From contig JAZKJV010003131.1 of NCBI GenBank assembly GCA_037367405.1, forward strand, positions 62,001 to 126,000: a stretch of 64,000 nucleotides of DNA, given 5' to 3'. The position numbers and the translations under genes are program-made. The notes under the pieces were generated by a model. It searched no databases and had not been told where the DNA came from. It worked only from the letters and a program-made list of their open reading frames with translations. Positions 47,465-59,900 of the stretch are shown in pieces (position 1 is the stretch's first letter; every line of letters begins with the position of its first letter). The DNA is from Ottelia alismoides. Taxonomy: Eukaryota > Streptophyta > Magnoliopsida > Alismatales > Hydrocharitaceae.

Positions 47465-48360
47465 TAAGGTTGCAAAAATCAGTAGCTGGTACTCGGTCGG
47501 TTGGGTCACTGACTAAGGATTAATCGGCAGTCGGGCGACTAATCGGATTTAGTCGAGCTTTAATCGGTTTTGATTTTTTAATTATTTTAAATATATAAAT
47601 CAATTTTATGCATATATTCTTATATATTTACAAATATTTCTACATTAATTATATTACCATAATGAAAGAAAAGAAGCAATTGAATTTAAATAAAACATTA
47701 AGCATATTAGAATTAGTTTGCTTTTAAAAAGGTAAAAAATATGGTATCTCCAAGCAAAAATCAATCGACTAATTGGCCTAGTCGGAATTAATCAATACCA
47801 AGGTTGCAGAAATCGGTAGTCGGTACTCGGTCGGTGGGGTCACTGACTAAGGAGTAATCAACAATCGGGCGACTAATCAGATTTAGTCGGCCATTAGTCT
47901 GTTTTGAATTTATTTATTTATTTTTAATACATAAATAATTTTTATACATATATTTTTATATATTTGCAATTAAAATCATTTTTTATACATATATTCTTAT
48001 ATATTTGCATTGATATGAACATTTTCTATATTATTATAATGAAACAAAATGAGTAATTGACTTTATATATAACATTAAGCATATTAGAATAGGTTTGATT
48101 TAAAAAAAAGCAAAAAATAAAAAAGATAAAAAATCTCTATGTAAAAGTCGGCCGAGTAGTCGGCCGACTAGTCAGCCGGATTAGTCGGGTTGACCGACCA
48201 ATGGCCGACTAGGCCTAGTCGAGTCGGCTACCCCCCCGACTCGACTAGTCGGACCGACTAGTCGGCCTAGTCGACCGACTTTTACAACAGTGGTCAATAC
48301 TCGGTCGGCCACCCCACTGACTAGACTAGTCGGTCCAGTCGGAGGATTTTTACAACAATG
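47465..48360. mobile_element. hAT-like MITE, outer copy
   Basis: The ends contain GGTTGCAAAAATC and the complement of TTTTTACAAC. The flanking 8-bp duplication is TCATCAAG (47457-47464) and TCGTCAAG (48361-48368), with one mismatch. It is rich in GTCGG/CCGAC motifs. Removing the inner copy leaves about 394 bp. It interrupts the Copia-Y gag. Confidence 0.75.
47799..48292. mobile_element. hAT-like MITE, inner copy of the same family
   Basis: Ends CAAGGTTGCAGAAATCGG and CACTGTTGTAAAAGTCGG, with 8-bp duplications ATCAATAC (47791-47798) and GTCAATAC (48293-48300), one mismatch. It sits inside the outer copy and shares its terminal and GTCGG-rich sequence. Confidence 0.78.
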
Positions 48361-49177
48361 TCGTCAAGATGGATGGACCAACTATGAACTGTGGGTGATG
48401 CAATTCATGAGCATCATGGAGAGCAACGACAAAGAGTACATACTGACGAGACTCGAGTCGACCGACATGACTGGAGCCAACACTTCATGGAAGCATGACA
48501 ATTCATAGGCACATGTTTGAGTCTTCGACACCCTCACAACAGAGATAACCAATGATATTCTACATCAATCCACACCAAAGACATTATAAGATAACATGAA
48601 CAAGGTGTGTCTTCCGTAGTTGGCGACCACTCGAAAAGAACTCCTTTTATTAATTAGAAAGTGATCGCACGTGTGGAAAATTTCCATTGATTAAAGAGAT
48701 ATTGTACATGCGCATTAATATTTTCCATGTAATGCCTCAAGGCTTAAAAAATTACGACCCAACAGATTGCCAGTACTCTACTTCATGCCTCATCAGAATG
48801 ACGCGATGAATCACCAAAGCTACTCTAGAAATCTGCAGCAGACAATGTTTTCAACCAGTAGATATCCTCACGCCGCAAAACCTCCTTTGCTCCGGCACAT
48901 CTGAAGAATATATGATCAATGCCTGTCTTCTGTGCCACAAATTGGGCAAATGATATTTGCACCGAGGATGATACCAGCGGGGAGAACCTTCGTCATTAAC
49001 CTCCCTCGATGCATAAGCCAAGTGAAAATCCTAACCTTTAAAGGGATCCTAAGTTTTCATACCACGTTGCAGTCCCTCACTTCCTCCTGGTTCAAAGCCA
49101 CATCCCTTGATACCAAAGTAAGATACACCTTTTTTACTGAGTACAAACTGTGCCAATCCCAATGATCCTACCCTACC

Positions 49178-49490
49178 TGTAGAGATATTTTTGTAGTCGG
49201 TGTACTATTTATCAATTTTTATTTCCGTAGTTACTACTTATGTAATTTACCCATAGGCTTTCCTCTATATAAAAGAGCCGAGGGTTCTTTGGAATAATAC
49301 AACAACTCTTTCCACCAACATGGTATCAGAGCCAAAACCCTAACACTACCTAGTCCTCCAATCTTTTGAAGATCTAATAAAAGGTTACCGAACTTCGTAC
49401 ACAGCACCTCAGATATGGCTGATTCAAATTTTGGTAGCAAAACACCATTACCCATTCGGTTGGGGTCCAACAATTCGCCACAGTTGCGCA
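49178..49490 (+). mobile_element. Copia-Z: LTR plus first part of gag
   Basis: A 143-bp LTR (49178-49320, TGTAGAGA to CCAACA) with a CTATATAAAAG box is followed by the primer site TGGTATCAGAGCC (49321) and a short leader. An ATG at 49415 starts MADSNFGSKTPLP, which is unlike the other Copia elements here. It stops around 49490, where LINE-B sequence resumes. Confidence 0.75.
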
Positions 49491-50347
49491 CTTGTCTTCA
49501 GCCAACGCAAATAACCTCTAATACTTGTCCTGAACCACACCTTGACCAATTATTGCTCTAGAACCTGAAACTTAACCACCTCCATTGCCCAACACCGAAT
49601 ATAGATTATCCTAAATCTCTCTTTTCACAACATAGATATTACTCCAAGCACCAGTTGGTCCACCTAGTAACCTTCTCCAATCTTGCATGTCCCCGAGTTC
49701 TCCATAGACCAATATGAGTGAGCATACCAAATCCTTATCTAGGCCCAGATGCGCCTTACCCACTTCGATAAAAAGGCTTTGTTCATCTCACAAAGCCAAA
49801 GTACTCCCATCCTTCCGTCGTCTAGCGACCACATCCTAGGTGGCTACAGAACCCCCTCTTCTCTTGCCCAAAGAAGTCTAGAAAAAACATCTCATAGTAT
49901 TTTCTTAACAGGTCCTAACCTTCTTGGGGAGCCTAAATATCGACACATAGAAAAGTGGCAATGCTGACAGAATATTATTCAATAAGACTAATTTCCCTCA
50001 AGACATGCACCTTGCCTTCCACTAACTTGTTCTCCATCTTATCTATTAAAGGGATTCAATGTTCAACTTTGAGATTGCCCACCACCGAAGGGATGCCCAA
50101 ATATTATATCGGAAGTACCCGCGGGTGGGTTGGGGTGTGTGTATGTGTGTCTAACAAGTTTGCACATTATTCAATGACATTAGAACTCAAGCCGATCGGC
50201 ACGAAGGCTGATGTTGCCTTTATTTATCCTCAAAACCGAAGACCCCCCCCCCAAAAAAGTCCAACAGAGTTGATATCGCCAATGCCTCATTGGCCCCTCC
50301 CTTTATGAAGATGATAGTGTCGTCTGCATATTTAAGCAAAGGGATAA

Positions 50348-50834
50348 TGATGCAATAATTCCCAAATTGACGGATCGAATCGGATTGAAGCTATCACAAA
50401 TTTGTGAATTTTGATAAAATAGGTAATCGCGTCCTTAATTGATCATTTTTATTTAGTCATCCTTTTTTTATGTTAAATAAATTGAGTTTGATTATAATCT
50501 CAATATTTATGGTAGATTAAATTAATTATGAGTTAATTGGAGTCAGTTAGACTCATTAGAGTCAATTGGGATTTTATTTTATTTGATTTTTGATTTTCTT
50601 TATATTTTCGTAATTCCACCTCTCCTATATAAAGTGGATGGTAGTCCTTTGTTTAATCAATTCAAAATTTATGAAAATTGAGATTTCTCTCTCACGTTAT
50701 CCTCTCCCTCTACGCGATCTTCGCGATTCATCTCTAATATCCTGCGCAACTGGCGCGTTCTTCTTTTTCTTCGTCCCCTATCAAAATTCTTCCAATTAAC
50801 AAAATCTGCCATCGTTGTATTTTTTACCTGCACC
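50348..50834 (+). repeat. 5' LTR of the 2.1-kb non-autonomous element
   Basis: 487 bp, with a CCTATATAAAG promoter box near 50620. Confidence 0.88.
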
Positions 50835-52000
50835 AATTGGTATCAGAGCATAATCGTTCTACGATTCGATGATCTGATTGCATATTGGTGAATGCAATTT
50901 GATTTGAGTTATCTCGATCACGGTTCACGTCCACGAAAACAAAGATTCAAGCATCGACTTCTATCAAGCATCAAGGTATAAATATGGTTAGATTCGCTGT
51001 TCGAGGAATAAATAGTTGTCAACGAGAAAATTCAAACCGTCACCTCTCGGATGCGATCTCATTTTGATGACACAAATAAAGAAATCGAAGCTATTTTCAA
51101 TCCATAAGATGATTTTATTGATACAACTTCAACACAAAAAATGAAGATGTGGGACCCATCTTTGACGAAGAATCTACAGATGAAGAATACGAAATCCTTG
51201 ATCTATTCTCATTTGAGACTGTTGTCTAGGAGGCTTCCATGTCACTGCTTCCTCCATGAGCTGCGCCACCAACCTCGGTCTCGACCCCAATGCTACCAAC
51301 CCTACCTCAGTTGATTTCGGCACCTCAACGGTGATTGAGAACACACGATTGCTGAGGCTGTACTCGAGGAAGCAACACCTGAGGACACTCCAACGCCATT
51401 ACGAGGCTACAATACCTCCACATGGGCACGCCACGATACCCGGAGGCCTCCTCATGGCCAAGCTCGATGGCTCCACACCCCTCTCTTTCATGGATGCCGC
51501 TGTCGCACGCTCTTCTCCTCCTTAGAACAATGCCACCGCCATCGTGAATGCTGCTGCTCTGGTCCCCGTGGCAACATTGGCATCATCCCCAACAACTCCA
51601 TCGCTTATGACGATCATCCTTCTCGTTCCTAGCCTGCCGCCGCCGTTGCTCTATTGGTGGAAGGAAAACCCTCAGCATTGAAGGCTTCTCCATTATGAGA
51701 ATCGTATCCCATCAAATTAGGGACTGGGTCCTGATTGAGAACATTTTCAAGGAGCCCCCTTCTCCAAAACTACTTTACGTAAAGGGTAGAGTTGAAGCCA
51801 ACACATGAGTGTGAGTTATTTTAAATGTAGGGGGAGAACATTTGCTGCCATACTCATCGGTGGAAAGAAATTATAAACGTAATATTGAAAAGAAGCAAAA
51901 CCGGGGAGATCCGATCAACGTATTCAGATGGGATTCTCTAACGACGAATTGAAGATCAAGTAATTCGTCAGGAGACGATTTTTTTCAAGAGGTGGAGAAT

Positions 52001-52479
52001 TGATGTAATATTTCCCAAATTGACGGGTCGATCAGATTGAAACCATCACAAATTTGGGGTTTTTGTAAATTAGGATGTCTCGTCCTTAATTCATCATTTT
52101 TATTTAGTTGTCTATTTTATTTATGTTAAATAAATTGAGATTTGATCATAATCTCAATATTTATGGTAGATTAAATTAGTTAGTGAGCTAATTAGAATCT
52201 GTTAGAGTCAATTCAGATTTTATTTGATTTGATTTTTGTTCTCCTTTCTATTTTTGTAATTCCTCCTCTCCTATATAAAGAGGATTGTAGTCCTTTGTTT
52301 AATCACTTAGAATTTATAAAAATTGAGATTTCTCTCTCATGTTATCCTCTCCATGCATGCGGTCTTCGCGATTCGTCTCTAAAATCCCACGCAACTGGCA
52401 TTCTTCTTTTTCTTCATCCCCTATCTATATTTCTTCCTCCAAACAAAATTTTCCACCGTTGGATTTTTTATCTGCATCA
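52001..52479 (+). repeat. 3' LTR of the 2.1-kb non-autonomous element
   Basis: 479 bp, with a CCTATATAAAG box near 52270. It differs from the 5' LTR at many sites, so the insertion is old. Confidence 0.88.
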
Positions 52480-55224
52480 GATAGAGATGTCACCTTCAGT
52501 GAAGCCTCGAAAAAAGCTATTGCGGATCGCCTCCTACGAGATAATGTTCAAAGAGTCCACTGCAATCTTGAAAGGAAGTGGTGCTGGGGGGCATCCCTAT
52601 ATTATGCGATGTTACGACGGGAAGAATCCCCCTTAAGGCTTACTTTTTACCACAACAGAGAAAGATGAGGTTGTGACGCATCTTTTCATCCAACTAATTC
52701 AACCCTCGGGAAAGTCTCTCTTTGTCAAAACCTTCCACAAGAATTTCCAATCAATGTTATCATATGCTTTCGTAAAGTCCACTTTACGCCTTCCTTCTCT
52801 TCCATTCTGCTATGATCTTCGTAGCCAGGACCAAAGAGTCCACCATATATTTGCCCGGCACAAAAGCTGTCTATAGACGTGAGCACCTTCTTCAATCTAT
52901 TTGTCAGCAAGTTAGACACAATTCGGTAAATTCCATTGGAAAGGGCGAACGACCTGAAGTCATCAACAGTAATAGATGTGTCCTCTTTAGGTAGTGGTAC
53001 AAGCAAGCTTTGTTGATAAGCTCAAAAGTCGAGTTCCCAACACAGAACTCTCTGATGACTACCACCACATCTTCCTTCACCAAGGACCAGAATGCCTTGT
53101 AGAAAAAAATTGGGAACCTGTCCGGTCCCGACACCTTATCATCATTTAAATCTTCAACAACTGTCCAAACCGCTTATTCGGAAACATCCCGCATGAGGTC
53201 CTCTGCTTGGGCTGGCGAGATCTTCGTTGCACCCCTACCTGACTGTCTCCAAGGTAACACCTCACTTTTTCTAGTGGTCTGTTGGAAAAAATCAGATAGC
53301 GTTCGACCTAAATACTCATCACTCTTCGCCACTATTTTCATGCACCCCCCAATTCTTGGATCAAATTTCTCCTCCTTTTGCTAGCCATGGCATGGAAGAA
53401 ACCCGTGCTCACATCTTGAAGCCATTTCACTTGCGATCTCTGCCTCCATTCTGTTACCTGCTTCCTATCCTCCTCTAAAATACCCTCCTGCGCTGCCCTT
53501 AGCTGAGCCTCCTCTATAGACAAAGGACTCACATCTTCCACCTGGTCCAGTCTGTCCATTTTTGTTTGCACCTCACTTTTCCTCCAGGTTTCATTCTGTC
53601 GAATCTGTACCCGAAATGGTAAAATCTTCTCCTTGAGTTTCTTTAGTTTATATGATAAATGCTTGGTAGCAGTTCCCTCACAAGTAGCTCCCAACCATTT
53701 CTCTTTAATCCATTTTTTGAAACATGGTTCACTAAGCCACGAATGTTCGAATTTGAAATAAGTAGAAATGTGAAACTCCTCCTTTGAACTCCAAAGGAAA
53801 GGTGTATTATCTGAACGAGATCTAGGCAAGCCACATACATTCGCAAGTTGGAATTTCTGGAGCATTTTTGTCGATACAATAAATCTGTCTATCCACGACC
53901 ATGAGTGCTTGTTTCTATATGTATATTTACAATCCTGGGCATCCATTGTCTTCAGATGTAGTTCATCCAACAACAACCAGAAGTCATCCAATCCACTATC
54001 CCTTCCGCCAGCTTCACTTGACTTATCAGCCGTTAGGAGCATGCAGTTATAATCCCCCAAAGCGACCATGGTATGTCTAGATAACGGAGTTGAGCCGTCC
54101 TTAATTCAACTCATAGAACCTCCCTGTCTTGTGACGTAGGAGGGCCATAAATTGAGGTGATCGCGAACCTGAAGGCATCTAATTTCCTTTTTAGCAAGGT
54201 TGACACCGTCCTTGAATCCACCAAGGAGTCATTAAATCCGTACATCTCTCCTTTCCATATGATGAGCAGAGCACCGGATCTACCAACTACATTGGCATCA
54301 ACTATGTTCGTCAATCTGTTCCTCCCCAGGCCGCACCGGCATGCCAAATCGTATCTCTCTCATTTTGTCTCTTAGAGGAGGACAATATCCACCCCATTCA
54401 CTCAAGAGTCTGCCCACCATCTCTCTCTTCTCTGGGCTACCCAGTCCTTAGATGTTCCACGATAGAACTTTCATTTGGAAATAGATCTGAAGTCCTCGAG
54501 GCGAAAATGCTTACCGAAGTTGCCAAGGCCACCGAAAATGTCCTCTCATCTGATGGGGAATGTGCCTCATTCTCCACTGCTTGCAGACCTTCTAGCCCCA
54601 TCCTGTACTCCACTTCACCTACAGTTGAGATGGGGGTGCTTGATCTCTATAGGCCCCCATCGGAGAGAGGTTTCTCCTCCCGATCTCATGCAAAACCCTC
54701 CGCCTCCTCCTTTTACGTCTTTCATCTCCATTGTCAAGGTCTTCCAACATATGATGTTTTAGATGAGTACGAGAGTCGATGTTGATGGGGCTCTAGACAC
54801 ACCTCTTCACCTTCGCAACCCGACGACCAAAACCCGCGCCCATGTGCTTGAATTCGTGGGGCGTAAAATGAAAACCATTAAAAGGTCCTAAGGAGGCCTG
54901 ACCCACGTCACTTGGATTTTGAACAAGACTCTATTTCACGTAAATGAGAGGTCCAGTGAAAAAGGATCGAAATCCGTAGGATCTAGAAAACCAACTGACT
55001 CGTTTTGATCAGGGGTGATAACTACCTTAATTCGCGACTCTTTGAGAATAATCTTCTCCCCTCTATCGAACAAGGGGAATTGAAAGGGCATTACTCTTCA
55101 TCTTTCCGAGGTATCTTCTTGGAAGTTGGACTCCTACTGCCAACACGGCTCTCTGACACTGGAGGCGTAGTCACTCCTGTCGATTTGTTCAGTGCAGAAT
55201 CACGCTCCATCCCTCACATGAAAC

Positions 55225-55368
55225 TGTTGACGCATATTGAGTTACTGTACCTCTTTGTTATTTTCTTTTCTTGTTATTCTCTTTATGTAATTTACCCATA
55301 GGCTACTCTCCTATATAAGAGAGCCTAGGGCTATGGAATAGATCAACTCTCATTCTCTTTTCCCAACA
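55225..55368 (+). repeat. Copia-3 5' LTR
   Basis: 144 bp, identical to 60117-60260. TATATAAG box near 55312. Confidence 0.97.
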
Positions 55369-55380
55369 TGGTATCAGAGC
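55369..55380 (+). other. Copia-3 primer binding site
   Basis: TGGTATCAGAGC directly after the LTR. Confidence 0.96.
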
Positions 55381-55528
55381 GACGGTCCTAGACCGGAGTT
55401 CTCGAAACCCTAACCCTAACACCCCACCCGCCGGCCTTCTTCTCTCTCTCTCTCTCTCGATCGGTGTGCCAGGAACGCCGCCGCCTCTACCGCACGCAGC
55501 CCCTGCGCAGCCCCTGCACAGTCCTTGC

Positions 55529-55616
55529 GTGCCGCACGCGCAACCCTAGCGTGCCGCACGCGCAGCCCTAGCGTGCCGCACGCGCAGCCCTAGCGTGCCG
55601 CACGCGCAGCACCTGC
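55529..55616 (+). repeat. 22-bp tandem repeat in the Copia-3 leader
   Basis: Four units beginning GTGCCGCACGCGCA, spaced 22 bp, at 55529, 55551, 55573 and 55595; the middle two are identical. Copia-1 has a different GC-rich repeat (CTGTGCACTGCTGTGC type, about 320-400) at the same place between primer site and gag. Confidence 0.88.
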
Positions 55617-55784
55617 GTGCACAGCCCCCTGCGCATCCTTGCGCGCTGTGCACTGTCCCTGCGTGCATCAACCGTGCGCTGAGCGCAGCCCCTGCGCGCC
55701 TCAGCCGTGCGTCGACCGTGCCTCCCTTGTGCGGCCTGTGCGCAACTTCTTTGTGCGTGTAGGTCTTAGCACAAACATCTTTAT

Positions 55785-55841
55785 GGGGATAGTTGCTTGA
55801 AGTCTACACATGCAACTACCCCCATCGATGGTATTGTAGAC
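55785..55841 (+). promoter_or_regulatory. Copia-3 leader RNA hairpin with pseudoknot potential
   Basis: The stem pairs 55785-55796 with 55812-55822: seven bp TAGTTGC, a single bulged A, then GGGG with CCCC. The 15-nt loop 55797-55811 holds GTCTACA (55802-55808), fully complementary to TGTAGAC at 55835-55841. Relative to Copia-1 the outer stem changed from GGTT/AACC to GGGG/CCCC, so pairing is kept. The gag ATG is 43 nt downstream. Confidence 0.65.
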
Positions 55842-55884
55842 AAAACATATCATTTGTCAGTCGTTCCAGTCTTTATTTTGCAAT

Positions 55885-56905
55885 ATGTCAGAGAGCAAGG
55901 CAGATATCCCATCTATTGGCGCATTCCGTGGTCCGACGCCTATTGTCAAGATGGATGGTACCAACTATGAACTGTGGGCAATGCAGTTCATGAGCATGAT
56001 GAAGTCTACGGGTAAGAAACATATTCTTACCGAATCAGAGCCTGCTGAGAAGACTGGGAACCTATGCCTCCTGGGAGGCTGACGATGCGTATGCCAAAGT
56101 CTGGCTATCTGGCACATTGGCAATTGAGATTGCAAATGATATCCTCCATCAACCCACAGCGAAGGATATGTGGGACAATCTGGCGGCCACATACTCCCAG
56201 GCGAAGAACGAGACAAAGATCCTGCAACTCTAGCATGATATCTTCACCATCAAGCAGAATGGTCACCCACTACATTCTCTCTATACATCACTGAGAGGGA
56301 TGTTTGAGAAGCTATATAGCTTCATGCCCTTGATAGCTACGCCCGAGCAGCAGAAGACATACAGGATGCTACTATTGGTGGGTGTGTTTCTCGCTGCACT
56401 TGATCCAGAATATGAGGCAGCACGTTCTCAGATTTTAGCAGACTCGACTATTCCTCCCATGGAGGAAGCTTTTCACAGATTGAGCAGGATCACAGTGCCT
56501 TCACCAGCTGCGAGTCAGAATTCGTCCGCTATGGCGGCCACAGAGGCCGCGGTTTCATCACCAGGGCCGTGGGCGTACTCCTCGTGGAAGGGGTGGCCGT
56601 ACTAGGCCAACCTGCACATATTGTCACCGAGTTGGGCACAATGAAGACACATGCTATTCAAAGCATGGACTCCCTGCATCTGCACGAGCCGCTGAGCAGA
56701 TAGAGCCCCATCTGCTGCTACCCTGGATCAACGATTTGATGATCTAGTTGCCCGCCTCAGGGGCATCATACCACCATCTGGTCCAACAACGACTACAGAG
56801 AGTCATACTGATACTGCTGCCTCTGCCTCTGCTTCTGCATCTACCAGTACTTCAGGTAGTACACTTGCACTCCACAGTAGTAGATCTCATATACTGCCAT
56901 GGATC
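55885..56905 (+). pseudogene. Copia-3 gag, four lesions
   Basis: Starts MSESKADIPSIG at 55885. Against Copia-1 there is one extra base near 56054-56060, an in-frame TAG at 56231-56233 (Gln in Copia-1), two bases missing near 56537-56550 and one missing near 56715. The shifts add up so that the protease-pol frame is regained. The CCHC knuckle (CTYCHRVGHNEDTC, from 56613) is still encoded but out of frame. No functional Gag can be made from this copy without suppression. Confidence 0.9.
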
Positions 56906-59900
56906 ATGGACTCGGGCGCCACACATCATTTATGTGGCGACCAGAGTCTACTTACAGGATACACCCAGATTCCTCCAGGACGGACAGTAGTAATTGCTAA
57001 TGGCACGCATTCCCCTATCACTGGTCAGGGGGAGATTAGATTGACACCCTCTATGCAGCTGAAGAATGTCCTACATGCACCACATTTTTCTATGAATCTG
57101 TTGTCAATTAGTCAGATTACGAAGGATCTCCACTGCCGAGCTATTTTTGATCCATCTTCTTTGTTTTTTCAGGACATCCGTATGGGCAACGTGATTGGTC
57201 ATGGCTATGAGCAAGGAGGCCTTTACCGTCTGAACCAGACCCCATTTGCTGGAACCACATCCTCTCCCGCTGAACAAGTATCTCCTCTCCTGTGGCATCT
57301 GCGTTATGGTCATTTACCGCTCCAGACGTTGCGTCTAGTCCTACCCTATAGTCTCTCTCACACACCTATCCAGTGTGAGGCGTGTCAGTTGGGAAAACAT
57401 CACAGGTCGTCTTTTCCCAGCAGTCAAGGTCGGAGTAGTAACTCCAAGTTTGAGTTGTTTCATGTCGATGTCTGGGGTCCAAGTCGTGTTCCCGATCATC
57501 AGGGGCACAGGTTTTATATTGTATTTGTGGATGACTACTCTAGAGCATCATGGGTTTTTCTAATGAAAAATAAGTCTGAAGCAGGAAATATTATTATTCA
57601 CTTTCTAAATGAGATTCAGAATGTTTTTTCCACATCTGTCAAAATTATGAGAAGTGACAATGCCTTAGAGTTGTGCACCAACAATCTAGCCAACTACTAC
57701 TCCTCGAAAGGAATTATACACCAAACATCTTGCGCTCATACGTCTCAGCAAAATGGGGTTGCAGAAAGAAAACACCGTCACCTACTCGATGTCACAAGGT
57801 CACTTCTTATTCAGAGTCATGTTCCGTACTCCTACTGGGGTGATGCAGTTCTTACTGCATGTTATCTTATCAATCGTATGCCTTCGTCTGTCTTGAATGA
57901 ACAGGTTCCTTTTTCACTTATTTATCCTGACAAGGATCTGTTCATTCATACCCCTCGTGTGTTTGGGTCAGTTGCATTTGTCCATCAGTTGTCGCCTGGT
58001 TCTGACAAGCTCTCTCCTAGGGCTGTCAAGTGCGTCTTTGTGGGGTACTCCAGAACTCAAAAGGGGTACAAGTGTTTTGTCCCTGTGCGTCGGCGGTATA
58101 TGATCAGTGCAGATGTTACATTTTTTGAATCCATTATGTATTTTTCAGAATCCGGGAACATGCAACCACCACCTATATCTCCTGATACCGTATTCATGGC
58201 ACCACCAACCTCACCACCGTCACCACCATCACCACCACCACCGCCACCACCACCACCGCCACCACCACCGCCATCAACAGTGTCCCCGTTACCATTCCAT
58301 TACACCCGCAGGCCGAATCCAGCTCATGGTTCTGACCAGTCAACTAGCTCGCCTATGGTATGTAATGAAAATATTAATGTTGATGGATCTGACGACATTT
58401 CTGAGCAGGATGCATTACAGGAGCATGTTGATAGCACAGAGGATTTGGATGTTCCAATCGCTCTACGCAAGCCGAAGAGAAGCTGTGCCAAATATCCAGT
58501 ATCAGCAGCTGTGTCCTTTGAGAGGCTATCTGGACACTTCAGGACGTTTGCATTGGCACTTTCAGCTACAGACATTCCACAGAACCACCATGAGGCTTTG
58601 CAGGATTCTAGATGGCGGCTAGCAATGGAAGAAGAGATGGCGACACTTCAGTCTAGAGGAACATGGAGTTTGGTTACTATACCTCCAGATGTCAACCCGG
58701 TGAGTTGCAAATGGGTGTTTACAGTTAAACACAATGCAGATGGCTCCATTGACAGGTACAAGGCACGCCTAGTTGCACGGGGATTCACACAGACATATGG
58801 GGTAGATTACCTTGACACGTTCTCTCCTGTGGCGCGTCATTCTACTCTGCGGATCCTGCTATCAGTTGCAGTTACTCGAGACTGGCCACTCTATCAACTA
58901 GATGTGAAGAATGCATTTCTGTATGGAGACTTGCAGGAGGAAGTCTATATGCAACAGCCACCAGGTTTTGCTGTTGAGGGGGAGTGTTCCAAGGTTTGCA
59001 GATTACATAAGGCCATCTATGGCCTTAAGCAGAGCCCCAGAGCATGGTTCCAGAAGCTGTCAGACCTCTTTGAGAAACAAGGATATAAACGCTCCAATGC
59101 TGATCATTCCTTGTTTGTACAGAAGACAGCGAGAGGTATTATTGTAATCATGGTTTATGTTGACGATATCTTGATTACAGGTGATGATGACCAGGGCATT
59201 AAGCAAGCAAAGGAAAGGCTGGGGACCGAGTTTGTCACCAAGGACCTGGGAGTCCTTAGATATTTTCTGGGGTTAGAATTTGCCAGAAATCCGTATGGAT
59301 TAGTCATGTCACAAAGGAAGTATGTTACAGATCTCCTGAGTGAGACAGGTATGCTAGGGTGTCGACCTGCTACGACACCAATGGATCCTAGCATGAAGCT
59401 GTATGATGATGACACAGAGGAGGTGGACATGAGAAGATATAGAGAACTGGTAGGCAAACTGTTATATGTCACGATCACTAGGCCAGATATATTATTTGCA
59501 GTGAGCCGTGTGAGCCAGTTCATGGAGCAGCCACGCCAAGTGCATATGGATGCAATACATATGATACTTAGATATCTCAAATCTTCTCCAGGTAAAGGTC
59601 TGCTATTCAAGAAAGGAAAGGGGATTTCTATCTCAGCATGCGCAGATGCAGACTATGCAGGATGTCCTAAGGATAGGAAGTCCACCTCAGGGTATGCTGT
59701 CTATGTTGGAGACGCCCTAGTCTCATGGAGGAGCAAGAAACAAACTGTGGTAGCTAGATCTAGTGCTGAATCCGAATATAGGGCAATGGCCCAGGCTACT
59801 ACAGAGATGATGTGGGTGAAAGCGGTGCTGACAGATTTATGCTTAGATGTACCACTTCCTATGAACTTGGAGTGTGATAATCAGGCTGCTTTATTTATTG

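Larger units (their letters stand above)
46577..48600 (+). mobile_element. Copia-Y: decayed, 3'-truncated Copia element
   Basis: One 128-bp LTR (46577-46704, TGTTAATG to CCCCCA), a decayed primer site TGGTATCGGGG at 46705, a leader and the start of gag. It then breaks off around 48600, where minus-strand LINE-B begins. Gag residues NYELWVMQFMSIM are close to Copia-1. Three MITEs are inserted in it. Confidence 0.8.
47395..48600 (+). pseudogene. Copia-Y gag fragment, split by MITEs
   Basis: The start has decayed from ATG to ACG at about 47395. The residues up to GALKGP align with the Copia-1 Gag N-terminus. After the MITE insertion (47465-48360) the coding resumes with KMDG-like residues, NYELWVMQFMSIM and GANTSW, then frame breaks begin. 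Only the first 100 or so residues of Gag survive, without protease or pol. Confidence 0.75.
50348..52479 (+). mobile_element. Non-autonomous LTR element (TRIM/LARD-like), 2.1 kb
   Basis: 5' LTR 50348-50834 and 3' LTR 52001-52479 are related along their length (TGATG..AATTTCCC start, CTGCA.CA end). The primer site TGGTATCAGAGCA is at 50837. A purine-rich tract AAGAGGTGGAGAA precedes the 3' LTR. Target duplication: GATAA (50343-50347) and GATAG (52480-52484). The 1.17-kb interior has a frame 51256-51525 with no known motif and no gag, protease or RT, so it depends on another element for movement. Confidence 0.88.
48680..54474 (-). pseudogene. LINE-B ORF2 remnant (endonuclease, RT, zf-RVT)
   Basis: The start at 54474 reads MKVLSWNI followed by an early stop. 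Recognisable blocks are the endonuclease with GDYNCMLL and SWIDRFIV, where the catalytic SDH motif reads SDN; WRQRSQVKWL; an RT with SGPDRFPIFFYK, DDFRSFALSN and a KVDFTKAYDN-type block near 52770; KYADDTIIF at 50310-50342; and a Cys/His-rich C-terminal remnant near 48900. The RT is split right next to YADD by the insertion at 50348-52479, and further down by Copia-Z. Many stops and shifts make it non-functional. Confidence 0.83.

Noticed and set aside
55529..55616. Regular 22-bp repeats resembling a CRISPR array
   Set aside because: Units are directly adjacent with no spacers, in a plant retrotransposon leader.
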